Source: CAKSEI01 sp964403505
GTDB taxonomy: Bacteria; Bacillota; Clostridia; Oscillospirales; CAG-272
Length of the DNA: 22,613 bases
Direction of reading: 5' to 3'
NCBI GenBank assembly: GCA_964403505.1
Contig: CAYOFP010000027.1
Location: 1 to 22,613 of the forward strand
Shown: positions 16,401-22,613 of the stretch, piece after piece
How the letters are laid out: every line of letters begins with the position of its first letter
Numbering within the stretch: the first letter of the stretch is position 1
Notes under the pieces: generated by a model
Database searches by the model: none
The model's input: the letters and a program-made list of their open reading frames with translations, nothing else
What the model was told of the DNA's origin: nothing
Program-made: the position numbers and the translations under genes

Positions 16401-19376
16401 GACCCAACCGATGAACTCGTAAGCTTCGGTCTCAGTCGATGCCTTGACAGGGGTCTGATATCTCGATGCCGCAAATACCTCTGCGACGGTTGCAAGCGTA
16501 CCGTACTTCTTCATTTTGGTATTTGCGCCTGTGCCGTCTACCCATCCGCCTTGAGCTTTCGGATACTCATGGGTGACAGGCTTTTCAATCAGCTCACCGC
16601 CGTTTTTTGCGGTATCATTGTAAAACTCTACTGTAGGAGCGAGGTTTCCGCCGACGACTGCAAGCATCTCGAAGCCTGCATTCTCATTTTCGTTAAACGC
16701 CGCCTGTGTCTCGCTGTAATCGCCGTCAACCCACGATAATTTCGTGGTTTTCGAGGAAGGATCCTTTTTGAAGAGTGTAAAGCCCTCCATACTGCTGTAC
16801 ATCAGATTGGAATCGTTATTAATATAACGGTTACCAAGTGACAGATAGTAATATGTTGCTCCGTCACTTGCCTTGAATGTAAGCGCCGAGGCAAAGCCGT
16901 TTGTCTTATCTGCGTCACGGCCCCAGTTCGTACGCCACTGCGACCATTCCTCAGTCCGCCACTGTCCGCCGTTATTTGTGTTGAAATGAATACGTGTTGC
17001 GTTGATATCGGTCTGTACGCCGTCAACCTTAAATACGAATGTCGCAACATTCTTTTGACCGCCGAAGTCAACATTACCCGTCCAGACCTTCTGCTCGTCG
17101 ACCTCGTTACCTTCCTCGTCGACAGGAGCATTGTTCTCGTTCGTCTTATAAAGCGGCATGCGGTTTTCACCCTCTGTGAAGTACCCGCCGGGCTGCTGAC
17201 CGTTGACTTTAATGCTTACAGCACCCGTTGTTTTTGCAGGAGCAGAATCACAAGTTCCGTCTGCATTAATGGAATAAGTACCGCCGACCGCATTCTGTGA
17301 AATGTCGAAGAGCACCTTTGCAGTGTTTGCGCCGGTAATATTCAGAATTGCACCCTCCGGGCATTCCTCTAATACCGTACCGTCTTCAAGACGAGGATTG
17401 GTGAATACATCCTTATTATATTCAAGAACGATCTCTGCATAATCAACAGTCTCTGCGCCCAATGTAACATCAACTGCGTACTCCTTGATACCGTATGCAG
17501 TCTCATCGGCAGCCGTAAGCGTAACCAGAACCGACTCTCCGTAAACAGGACGTACGACCTTCTCAGTCAGAATATATTCGTTTATATCGCCTGCGTCATT
17601 CGTCCAATGCTTGATATACGAAGTATCCGTACTTCCAAGCTGACCGCCGAACAGATCGAAAGCTGTATCTAACTTTGCCCAGCCTGCATTATTAACAGAG
17701 TTGAGCATATTGATAGATGCAGTTGTTTTTTTGGTTGCAAGAACATCATCACCATATTTCGCATCAACATCGAACGGTGTAATGTTACCCTCAACCATAC
17801 CGACGAGTGTGACCGTTATATTCTCATCTGTCGTGGTATCAGCAGCGCCATACCAGCCGAGCGATCCGGTTTTATCAAAAACAGTTAAAGAATTCAGACG
17901 GCTGACACCGGCAACAGTTTTTTCAGAATTCAGATAATCATTAGTTATATTTTTAAAAGGAATATAGTACAGATAGTAACCGTTTTCAGAGAAAGTATAA
18001 CTATTTGCACGATAAGTATCATTAGCCCAGTTGCCGCACCATACAGGACTTAACGGATCATAAGTGCTCCCGTTAACCGCAGTAACAACCGGGCGTATAC
18101 CGCCCCACTTTGCCGTCTCGCCGTAAGGAATACCGTCGATCTTAAGTAACACGGTATAACCGGTCAAACCGCTGACTGTTGCAGTAAAGCCGTCAGGCAA
18201 CAGGTTTTTCTTCGTACCGAATGTAGTCGATACCGGATTCTCAAATAATGTAACGACCGGTAACGTTTTCTCCGTGAAGACAGGATAGAAAGTAGTATCC
18301 TCTGTGATCGTATAGTTCGGAAGGTCAACAGCCTCTCCGCCTTTTTCGGTCGCCCAACCGACGAACATGTACTCGGTAGTTGCATTGGTATCGATACTCG
18401 GGGTCGCGCCTGTAAACTCAACAGTCGAACCATTATCGACATAGCTCGAACTTATTACTCTATCTGCAGGATCAACAAAGATAACCTCTGCCTGATCTGC
18501 AGCAACGGGAACGAAGCTTGCAAACAGGTTCATATTCTTGTAGACAGCGTCTACGGGGTTGCCCTCACTGTCCACCCACGAAAGAACATATTTGTAGCCG
18601 TTTTCAGACTCTTTTGCGGGAGCGTCTTTACCCGTGAGTGCGAACATATCGTTAGGCGTCAGACATGTCGTCTTCTTTGTCGTCTGAGAATCATTTGCCT
18701 CCTGTGCCTTCGGATATTCCTTTGTTGCTTCTCCTATCTTATTACCGTATTCATCATAGAAATATGCGGTGAATTTCGGGTTGCCTTTCGAGATAGAAAG
18801 CAAGCTGATCTGTGCATTTCCGTTATCGTTTACAAGCGGATATGTAGCTTTGTAAGCATCGTTAATATCAGCTACTCTCAGCTTTGAAATGGTGAGCACA
18901 TTTCCTGCACCTGCCATACCGAACACCTTACGGCCGATCGATATTACATAGGTACCGTCTCTCGGTATATTAAGTGCGAGTGAGCACTCTGTGCCTTCTC
19001 CATCAAGGCCGGTATTTCCGCCGCCCCATGTGTTATTGACTGCCCAATAGTCGATGTTATTCTGCATCGTATATGTAGGCAGGAAACGGGAGAGGCTTAC
19101 GGGAGTGTTGATGCCCGTTGCCTTGATTACAAAGGTAACGATACCGGCACCGGATGCTCCAAAATCAACATCGCCTTCCCAAAGTGTTACGCCGTTCAGT
19201 CCCTCTGCTACTGTGGGGATCTTCACGGGATCGGCTTTGAGATCAAAATAGTATTCGCTCTGTGCCGGCTCTTCTATATTTGAGCCTGCATCTTCAGCCG
19301 ATGACGTAAATATCATCGCAGGGAATAATGATAATATCATTACCATTGCGATGACAAATGACAAAAATCTTTTCAT
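13413..19376 (-). CDS. 1987-aa secreted multidomain protein with InlB-type and cohesin-like modules
   Basis: Signal peptide MKRFLSFVIAMVMILSL...SSAED (cut near residue 28). I see four copies of a composite unit: a beta-rich part (about 50-190, 374-520, 739-890, 1272-1400; core WxGxVDFGxxGxxxxTFVxKxxG) followed by a P-x-[FV]-x-[FA]-Y/D segment with WxDxxGxxV (about 200-285, 534-608, 912-1015, 1412-1485). InlB B-repeat-like segments (GWxTExGGEAVDLxxYxITEDTTxY) lie near 290-370 and 1020-1095. Cohesin-like domains are at about 612-728 and 1515-1648. A CKHVHTYE...CTDPKC metal-ribbon-like motif is near 1490-1508. The last 340 residues resemble a C-terminal region common in Clostridia surface proteins (MLNYTAAVQQY, MLAYCDAV). 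No LPxTG, SLH or dockerin is visible. Start supported by GGAGG 7 nt upstream. Probable role: adhesion or extracellular scaffold; unproven. Confidence 0.9.
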   Translation of the reverse strand: MKRFLSFVIAMVMILSLFPAMIFTSSAEDAGSNIEEPAQSEYYFDLKADPVKIPTVAEGLNGVTLWEGDVDFGASGAGIVTFVIKATGINTPVSLSRFLPTYTMQNNIDYWAVNNTWGGGNTGLDGEGTECSLALNIPRDGTYVISIGRKVFGMAGAGNVLTISKLRVADINDAYKATYPLVNDNGNAQISLLSISKGNPKFTAYFYDEYGNKIGEATKEYPKAQEANDSQTTKKTTCLTPNDMFALTGKDAPAKESENGYKYVLSWVDSEGNPVDAVYKNMNLFASFVPVAADQAEVIFVDPADRVISSSYVDNGSTVEFTGATPSIDTNATTEYMFVGWATEKGGEAVDLPNYTITEDTTFYPVFTEKTLPVVTLFENPVSTTFGTKKNLLPDGFTATVSGLTGYTVLLKIDGIPYGETAKWGGIRPVVTAVNGSTYDPLSPVWCGNWANDTYRANSYTFSENGYYLYYIPFKNITNDYLNSEKTVAGVSRLNSLTVFDKTGSLGWYGAADTTTDENITVTLVGMVEGNITPFDVDAKYGDDVLATKKTTASINMLNSVNNAGWAKLDTAFDLFGGQLGSTDTSYIKHWTNDAGDINEYILTEKVVRPVYGESVLVTLTAADETAYGIKEYAVDVTLGAETVDYAEIVLEYNKDVFTNPRLEDGTVLEECPEGAILNITGANTAKVLFDISQNAVGGTYSINADGTCDSAPAKTTGAVSIKVNGQQPGGYFTEGENRMPLYKTNENNAPVDEEGNEVDEQKVWTGNVDFGGQKNVATFVFKVDGVQTDINATRIHFNTNNGGQWRTEEWSQWRTNWGRDADKTNGFASALTFKASDGATYYYLSLGNRYINNDSNLMYSSMEGFTLFKKDPSSKTTKLSWVDGDYSETQAAFNENENAGFEMLAVVGGNLAPTVEFYNDTAKNGGELIEKPVTHEYPKAQGGWVDGTGANTKMKKYGTLATVAEVFAASRYQTPVKASTETEAYEFIGWVDEDGNDITNAPVYKAQRIYANFKTIEATTSTVTFMNDGEKVAEQKILLNAYATAPESTPTRAGIPTGEYTFKGWSLETDGEVIELDTYPITEDLTLYASYEYQDVTFTVIYKDEDGEEVGTETVVRSTAVTQAPTMKRKFDSYSYSDDDWHNLEKQIENNLGKQYYDFVEWTNEDGSAVDLTNVWSDLTVYAKYEAKPIENWYKVEWRIQKGVNETRITAQWIAEGDSTYTLPGWAYGWQPLHNTADENYWYTRNGWDQDTTCVTENMLVYPHYDTTPVVTGKMPYKTNVVDGEIGQKHVLWNANTTLDQPYDGLTVVIRVTGASAENPVMIGDVFAELDGNNSNNAFFMIQQCQDVGLMANITDEEWHFISFGANVITGGNPGKNKIIKYLALDDPSDSRCPSSTGTGSYEAYMFMGSYQPTVRFYSEDSKWLETRKYTINYNASNVVRGTLVTPDDLFMGELPEDFLYWADKNGNKVTEITDNMDLYAVCKHVHTYENAVATGAGVISCTDPKCDDIEGSIISAATVTAGDATVKAPKVGETFTVPVVITNNPGVIGITLAVETSANVSLTGASVDGTLYEGAYMTYVNDIVLNRGDNVEGNLTEDGTVVYLTLTALETMNEGDKFTIKVSVTDTAADSDTGLYAPVLYSDYTNEYTVIARDPEIKFDTLSFTVGNTMSFNVNVKFTPNSAYYDTNEAKLTVEMQDENDAYVVLGEESVTAEKDENGTYDMTFTVDGIPMAYLANNLKVRFTTVGAEGVLEAEEDQMMDSEGEYVDISFENYSEYLKAEGGNEKLTTLLDTMLNYTAAVQQYKGYKENDLANKNVENKEIKSIKEYDEKEDWGKYTAMRRGVTSTAAATVRFTGSKLLMTSDKTGFRFVFTVEEGVEVESLKLLVKCDDEIVAEISGSDFEVQEDGKYHADFDGYAPNEFDTQIKVIVVDANGDRISNMAYDSIPGVAKAVANNDRYESLCPVLSGMLAYCDAVKGYMASVKN

Positions 19377-19427
19377 ATTCTTTCCTCCATAAGATTTTGG
19401 TATATAAAAGCCATTTTTATTAATATC

Positions 19428-19456
19428 ATTTTACTACTTTTTAAATTAAAAATCAA
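19428..19456 (-). promoter_or_regulatory. Promoter of the giant secreted protein gene
   Basis: TTGATT (complement of 19451-19456) and TAAAAT (complement of 19428-19433) are 17 bp apart on the minus strand, about 50 bp upstream of the start codon. Further upstream (19508-19531) is a short CCCACA/TTGTGG inverted repeat of unknown meaning. Confidence 0.6.
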
Positions 19457-19569
19457 GAAAGTTATATCAAATTCCGCTTCTCACATATGCTTTTCGTATA
19501 GTTACACAATTCCCACATGATGATTTTGTGGACATTCACCAATCAACGGCAAGACTTTCGACAAATGCC

Positions 19570-19619
19570 AAAAAATTCCCACAGACAGATAAAAAAGCTT
19601 ATCTTCCTGCGGGAATTTT
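19570..19619 (-). terminator. Terminator downstream of jag
   Basis: AAAATTCCC (19572-19580) pairs with GGGAATTTT (19611-19619), with an inner AGATAA/TTATCT helix. On the minus strand TTTTT follows. It closes the rpmH-to-jag transcript 15 nt past the jag stop codon. Confidence 0.8.
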
Positions 19620-19633
19620 GTTTTTTGAATTTT

Positions 19634-20272
19634 TTATTTATCGAGCGTGATAACGACACGTCTGCCGGAATCCTGGCCGATTGAATTCGTCGTAACGCCT
19701 TCGATGCCCTGTATTTCCGAGTGGATGATCCTTCTCTCATATGCCGACATTGGTTCGAGGGCGATATTTCTCTTATATTTGAGCACCTTGCTCGCCATCC
19801 TCCTTGCGAGAGCACGCAGAGTCGCTTCTCTGCGCTTTCTGTAATCCTCGATATCGACGGTGATCCGTGTATACTCACGGTCGTCGTTTTCATCCGCCTT
19901 TTTATTTGCGGCGAGATTACATAAATACTGCAGACCATCGAGGGTGTCGCCGTGATGGCCGATCAGCACGCTGGCGTCGTCACCGTATATTTTGATCAGT
20001 TTCTCACCGTCGCCCAGATCTTCCATGCTGACATCTGCCGAAACACTCATATTATCCAAGAGCGTGTTGATAAAATCGAGAGCGAGATCGGCAGGGTTCT
20101 TCTTTGTTACGACCCTGATCGTCGCAGGAACCTCTCCGATACCGAGGAAACCCTTCTTCGGCTCGGTAATTACCTCATATTCTATACTCGAGACATCGAC
20201 GCCGAGTTGGTTTGCCGCTCTTTGTACGGCCTCCTCGACTGTCTTGCCCTGAGTGCGTAATTCATTATTCAA
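19634..20272 (-). CDS. jag: Jag/KhpB RNA-binding protein (Jag-N, KH, R3H)
   Basis: The product (about 212 aa) has the Jag N-terminal domain (ELRTQGKTVEEAV...KKGFLGIG), a KH domain with the GHHG loop in VLIGHHGDTLDGLQYL, and a C-terminal R3H domain with ERRIIH. KhpB/Jag works with KhpA as an RNA-binding regulator in Gram-positives and is usually next to yidC. I choose the TTG at 20270-20272: AGAAGGTG lies 6 nt upstream and the protein then begins right at the Jag domain. An ATG at 20297-20299 would add nine residues but has no well-spaced ribosome site. With the TTG start the gene overlaps yidC by 8 nt. Confidence 0.88.
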   Translation of the reverse strand: MNNELRTQGKTVEEAVQRAANQLGVDVSSIEYEVITEPKKGFLGIGEVPATIRVVTKKNPADLALDFINTLLDNMSVSADVSMEDLGDGEKLIKIYGDDASVLIGHHGDTLDGLQYLCNLAANKKADENDDREYTRITVDIEDYRKRREATLRALARRMASKVLKYKRNIALEPMSAYERRIIHSEIQGIEGVTTNSIGQDSGRRVVITLDK

Positions 20273-21365
20273 TTTCGTCACCTTCTGTTTCGTCTTCATC
20301 GTCCTTTTTCGCAGGACGCACGGGTTCATCGTCGTCATCGTCATCTATATGATGGAGCGACTTGGGACTGATAACCTTTTCGCGATGAATATTTTTCTGC
20401 GCTTTTGTCGAGCCACGGAGCTGTTTCTCCGCCTCCCTATAATCCGCCTCGGTAAACACGGGCATGGGATACAGCTTTTTGAGCGCCACCTGCTGCACGA
20501 TCGCAAGCAGGGAGTTCACGATCCAATAAATGCCGAGAATTCCGGGGAGTATGAATGCCATATACATCGTCATGAGCGGCATGGCAAAATCCATAATCTT
20601 CATGGAAGCTGCCGTCTGAGCGTCCTGAACAGGCTGATAAGACAGCTTTCTGATAATTCTCATAGAAAGATACTGTGATACAAAAACAAGCACAGGAATC
20701 AGCACCATCACCACGGTAATGACACTGAAACCGTCCTTAAGAGCCGACAGAGCATCCCACGGCTTACCGGAGACGTCTGCGCCGAATATTTTGAACTTGT
20801 CAAAAAACTCGTTGAACGAATCGAGACTCGGGAAAACATCGCTGAATTTCTCGCCTGCGTCTGTCACGACATCCTTAAACGAGTCGAAACTATCTCTGAT
20901 CTGATTGATCCACTGAAGCTGGTACTTCGCACTGAAATTAGAACCTGCGATCTCGGTCGCCTTTGAAGCGAGCGCCGAGCACAGATCTGCGCTCATGCCC
21001 TTTATGTACATAAGCGGGCCGTATACGATACGGTACAGGATCCAAACGACAGGCAGCTGTATGAGCATAGGACCGCAGCCTGACAGTGCGTTGTAATTCT
21101 CGCTCTGATACAGTGCCTGCAGCTCCTCCTGCATTTTCATTTGCGTCTTTCTATCGTCCCTGCCGGCATATTTCTTGCGAATTGCCATCTCCTTCGGACG
21201 AATAGAAGCCTGCTTCATCATATTCTTCTGCTGCTTTATGCCAAACGGGAAAAGAACGATCTTTATCAGTATGGCATAAAGGATCATAGCTACGACATAA
21301 TTGCCCGTCCAATCGTAAAACAACGTCAGTGGAAGAGCAAGTATGCGATACAAGGCATCTAACAA
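20265..21365 (-). CDS. yidC: YidC/Oxa1/SpoIIIJ family membrane protein insertase
   Basis: The 366-aa insertase has the short Gram-positive form without the large periplasmic domain: hydrophobic segments near residues 8-20, 25-42, 97-115, about 215-235 and about 265-305. The hydrophilic-groove position in TM1 (LIKIVLFPF) has Lys where SpoIIIJ has Arg. An unusual loop of about 90 residues lies between the second and third core segments. The last 29 residues are strongly acidic (16 D/E). I choose TTG 21363-21365: AGAGGT precedes it by 6 nt, it lies 4 nt after the yidD stop, and the protein starts MLDALYRI as the family does. A longer form from 21449 would overlap yidD by 80 nt. Confidence 0.92.
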   Translation of the reverse strand: MLDALYRILALPLTLFYDWTGNYVVAMILYAILIKIVLFPFGIKQQKNMMKQASIRPKEMAIRKKYAGRDDRKTQMKMQEELQALYQSENYNALSGCGPMLIQLPVVWILYRIVYGPLMYIKGMSADLCSALASKATEIAGSNFSAKYQLQWINQIRDSFDSFKDVVTDAGEKFSDVFPSLDSFNEFFDKFKIFGADVSGKPWDALSALKDGFSVITVVMVLIPVLVFVSQYLSMRIIRKLSYQPVQDAQTAASMKIMDFAMPLMTMYMAFILPGILGIYWIVNSLLAIVQQVALKKLYPMPVFTEADYREAEKQLRGSTKAQKNIHREKVISPKSLHHIDDDDDDEPVRPAKKDDEDETEGDEIE

Positions 21366-21369
21366 AATT

Positions 21370-21606
21370 CTACCTCTTGTCTTTCTTTTTTGTTTTTTTC
21401 GGTACGGGGTCAAAACCTCCCCGACAAAACGGATTACACCGTGCCACACGGAAAACGCTCAGATATAGACCGATCACAAATCCCCACTCGGAAAATGCTT
21501 CGATCGCATACTCTGAGCAGGTCGGCGTGAATCTGCAGCACGGAGCTTTCATAGGAGAGATAAACCGCCTGTATAACCGGATGAAAAAAATGCATATATG
21601 CTTCAC
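21370..21606 (-). CDS. yidD: Membrane protein insertion efficiency factor YidD
   Basis: The 78-aa protein matches YidD throughout: an N-terminal amphipathic segment (IRLYRRFISP), the cysteine motif CCRFTPTCSEYAIEAF, and RVARCNPFCRGGFDPVP, followed by a lysine-rich tail. It helps deliver substrates to YidC at the inner face of the membrane. The start is GTG, overlapping the rnpA stop as GTGA. No good ribosome site is seen, so translation probably relies on coupling to rnpA. Confidence 0.96.
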   Translation of the reverse strand: MKHICIFFIRLYRRFISPMKAPCCRFTPTCSEYAIEAFSEWGFVIGLYLSVFRVARCNPFCRGGFDPVPKKTKKKDKR

Positions 21607-21977
21607 TTTAGCATACCGAGTCTATCAAAAGCCGTGTGAATATCCTTCGCCACATCGGTGCTCCGGGCGACGAGTGCCGCCGAGCGTGCCACAATTACTA
21701 TTAAATATCCGACGTGCAATTCACACGTACCTGCAACCTCTCTATATCCGTGACGGATAACACGCTTCGCACGGTTCCTCTCCACTGCCGTTCCCAATTT
21801 CTTGCTCACGGTGATGCCGAGGCGGTTTATGCGTATTTTCTGCGGATGGCGCCGGGCAAGCAACGATGCATGACGGTCGGGCAGTATATACACCGTAACC
21901 GTCAGAGTGTCGCACCTCTTGCCATTTCTGTACGCTTTGCTATATAAGTGATTTTCACATATTGCGGTTTCTTTCAC
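21603..21977 (-). CDS. rnpA: Ribonuclease P protein component
   Basis: The 124-aa protein subunit assists the RNase P RNA in maturing tRNA 5' ends. The diagnostic RNR motif is VERNRAKRVIRHGYRE, preceded by ITVSKKLG; the N-terminal ICENHLYSKAYRNGKR is the usual RnpA opening. I choose GTG 21975-21977: GGAGGT lies 4 nt upstream and the protein begins where the family does. Longer in-frame readings to 22112 run through the non-coding repeat. The usual neighbour rpmH is 292 bp away, behind a terminator. Confidence 0.95.
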   Translation of the reverse strand: MKETAICENHLYSKAYRNGKRCDTLTVTVYILPDRHASLLARRHPQKIRINRLGITVSKKLGTAVERNRAKRVIRHGYREVAGTCELHVGYLIVIVARSAALVARSTDVAKDIHTAFDRLGMLK

Positions 21978-22018
21978 AGTTACCTCCAGATCATGGTAGC
22001 ATCTCATGACGGGACACT

Positions 22019-22220
22019 GCCGTGAAATGTGCGGTGTTGACTTAAGGCAATACCGTATAATTCTGACGGTGGAATTGCGCCGACAGATTTTTCGCAAGAC
22101 AATACAAATCAAGGAGGCAAGAGTAGATCTCTGCCGACGAAATTTGTGAAGTATGGCGGAAAATATGTAAGCAAGTGTGCCGTCAAGGCATCAGCCGTGA
22201 ATCATGCGGTGTTGACTTAA
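22019..22220. repeat. Direct repeat pair bounding an insert between rpmH and rnpA
   Basis: Two 27-bp direct repeats, GCCGTGAA-NNN-TGCGGTGTTGACTTAA, lie at 22019-22045 and 22194-22220 (24 of 27 identical), 175 bp apart. Between them one plus-strand frame is open from about 22040 to the TAA at 22218-22220 but has no plausible start codon: an AAGGAGG at 22111-22117 has no ATG, GTG or TTG at a workable distance. I see no clear minus-strand promoter for rnpA in it. It may be a small dispersed repeat or the remains of an insertion. Confidence 0.65.
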
Positions 22221-22221
22221 C

Positions 22222-22260
22222 AAAAAACACCGATGGGACTATGCCTGCATCGGTGGTTTT
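22222..22260 (-). terminator. Terminator after rpmH
   Basis: CACCGATG (22228-22235) pairs with CATCGGTG (22248-22255), extended by AAAA/TTTT. On the minus strand TTTTTTG follows (22222-22227). It sits 10 nt past the rpmH stop, so rnpA and later genes depend on read-through or an unseen promoter. Confidence 0.85.
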
Positions 22261-22269
22261 GCTTTATTG

Positions 22270-22404
22270 TCAGGCGCTGAGTTTTGCTCTGCCTTTTGCA
22301 CGGCGTCTGTGTAACACCTTTCTTCCGTTGGCAGTACTCATTCTCTTTCTGAAGCCGTGTACCTTTGATCTCTGACGCTTCTTGGGCTGATATGTTCTTA
22401 CCAT
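22270..22404 (-). CDS. rpmH: 50S ribosomal protein L34
   Basis: The 44-aa basic protein begins MVRTYQPKKRQRSK, contains HGFRKRMSTANGRKVLHRRR and ends KGRAKLSA, the complete L34 sequence pattern. It is a small component of the large ribosomal subunit. AGAGGT lies 8 nt before the ATG at 22402-22404; an ATG two codons upstream is only 2 nt from that site, so the shorter form is chosen. It has a consensus promoter just upstream and a terminator just downstream. Confidence 0.97.
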   Translation of the reverse strand: MVRTYQPKKRQRSKVHGFRKRMSTANGRKVLHRRRAKGRAKLSA

Positions 22405-22450
22405 CGTCATGCACCTCTCTTTCATTGCACTTCAAAATTGCGGCTCTTTT

Positions 22451-22479
22451 ATTATATTGCAAAATATGGCTTTTGTCAA
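22451..22479 (-). promoter_or_regulatory. Consensus promoter of rpmH
   Basis: TTGACA (complement of 22474-22479) and TATAAT (complement of 22451-22456) are both perfect and 17 bp apart, about 45 bp upstream of the rpmH start. This is the strongest promoter in the window, as expected for a ribosomal protein gene. Confidence 0.93.
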
Positions 22480-22531
22480 GGCTTTTTTCGTCTTTTTTCG
22501 TTATATCGTTTTTTCGGAGAAGATTTATGAA

Positions 22532-22563
22532 AAAAAGAGAACGGATAAAACCGTTCTCTTTTT
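22532..22563. terminator. Terminator upstream of the rpmH promoter
   Basis: AAAAAGAGAACGG (22532-22544) and its complement (22551-22563) form a perfect 13-bp stem with an A/T-rich base on both sides. It probably ends the minus-strand gene running in from the right edge. Confidence 0.8.
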
Positions 22564-22575
22564 AATTTTAACAAA

Positions 22576-22613
22576 TCAACCGAGTGTAGCGCCCGACCAC
22601 TTTGCAACATATC
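22576..22613 (-). CDS. Possible 3' end of a gene entering from the right edge
   Basis: The minus strand is open from the window edge to a TGA at 22576-22578 and would end ...YVAKWSGATLG. A strong terminator follows 13 nt later, which supports a real stop codon. Only 12 codons are visible, so I cannot name the product. Confidence 0.35.
   Translation of the reverse strand, partial: YVAKWSGATLG

Noticed and set aside
21978..22112. 45-codon N-terminal extension of RnpA
   Set aside because: It runs through the direct-repeat region, has no ribosome site and is not part of the family; GGAGGT before GTG 21977 decides the start.
22111..22220. Small plus-strand gene behind the AAGGAGG at 22111-22117
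   Set aside because: No ATG, GTG or TTG lies within workable distance; the first in-frame GTG is about 30 nt away. Kept only as a finding about the repeat.
22217..22462. 81-codon minus-strand open frame over rpmH
   Set aside because: It is an out-of-frame shadow; the L34 sequence lies in another frame at 22270-22404 with its own ribosome site.
22405..22575. Replication origin next to rpmH
   Set aside because: No TTATCCACA-type DnaA boxes or AT-rich unwinding array is visible; the segment is explained by the rpmH promoter and a terminator.

Overview
The window reads as a chromosomal segment of a low-to-mid GC Gram-positive anaerobe of the class Clostridia, probably an Oscillospirales/Ruminococcaceae-type gut bacterium. 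The support is a lysine riboswitch in front of a DapL-pathway lysine operon, the order rpmH-rnpA-yidD-yidC-jag, strong AGGAGG-type ribosome sites, TTGACA-N17-TATAAT-type promoters, SLH-anchored BspA-like leucine-rich repeat protein, a very large secreted protein with InlB-like and cohesin-like modules, and a 29-residue cysteine-rich peptide of a kind common in these bacteria. The taxonomic placement is an inference, not a measurement.

Layout from left to right. 1-464 has no gene but holds a multi-hairpin repeat (element A) and a fragment of a related one. 465-3568 (minus) is a coupled pair: an RsmF-type rRNA methyltransferase and a Na/Pi cotransporter fused to a PhoU-like domain. 3752-5201 (plus) is a two-gene esterase operon (alpha/beta hydrolase, then SGNH hydrolase), followed at once by element B, a second copy of the multi-hairpin repeat. 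5620-7620 (minus) encodes a secreted LRR/SLH protein. 7964-12863 (minus) is the tightly coupled lysine operon dapA-dapB-dapF-dapL-lysA, controlled by a consensus promoter, a lysine riboswitch and an intrinsic terminator (12893-13150). 13223-13312 (plus) is a 29-aa cysteine-rich membrane peptide transcribed divergently from dapA. 13413-19376 (minus) is a 1987-aa secreted multidomain protein. 19634-22404 (minus) is rpmH-rnpA-yidD-yidC-jag, with a terminator and a 175-bp direct-repeat-bounded insert separating rpmH from the rest. A gene running in from the right edge appears to end at 22576.

How the genes work together. The lysine operon carries five enzymes from aspartate semialdehyde to L-lysine through the single-step LL-DAP aminotransferase route; DapF and LysA share the meso-DAP branch point, so the operon serves both cell-wall DAP and lysine. 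The aspartokinase and aspartate-semialdehyde dehydrogenase genes are not here. RnpA, YidD, YidC and Jag supply RNase P protein and membrane-protein insertion, and appear to use non-ATG starts throughout. The two large secreted proteins suggest an elaborate cell surface.

The observations most worth a second look are the multi-hairpin repeat that sits in the same orientation directly behind two unrelated stop codons, the four-fold composite module in the 1987-aa protein, the direct-repeat insert between rpmH and rnpA, and the riboswitch switching region.
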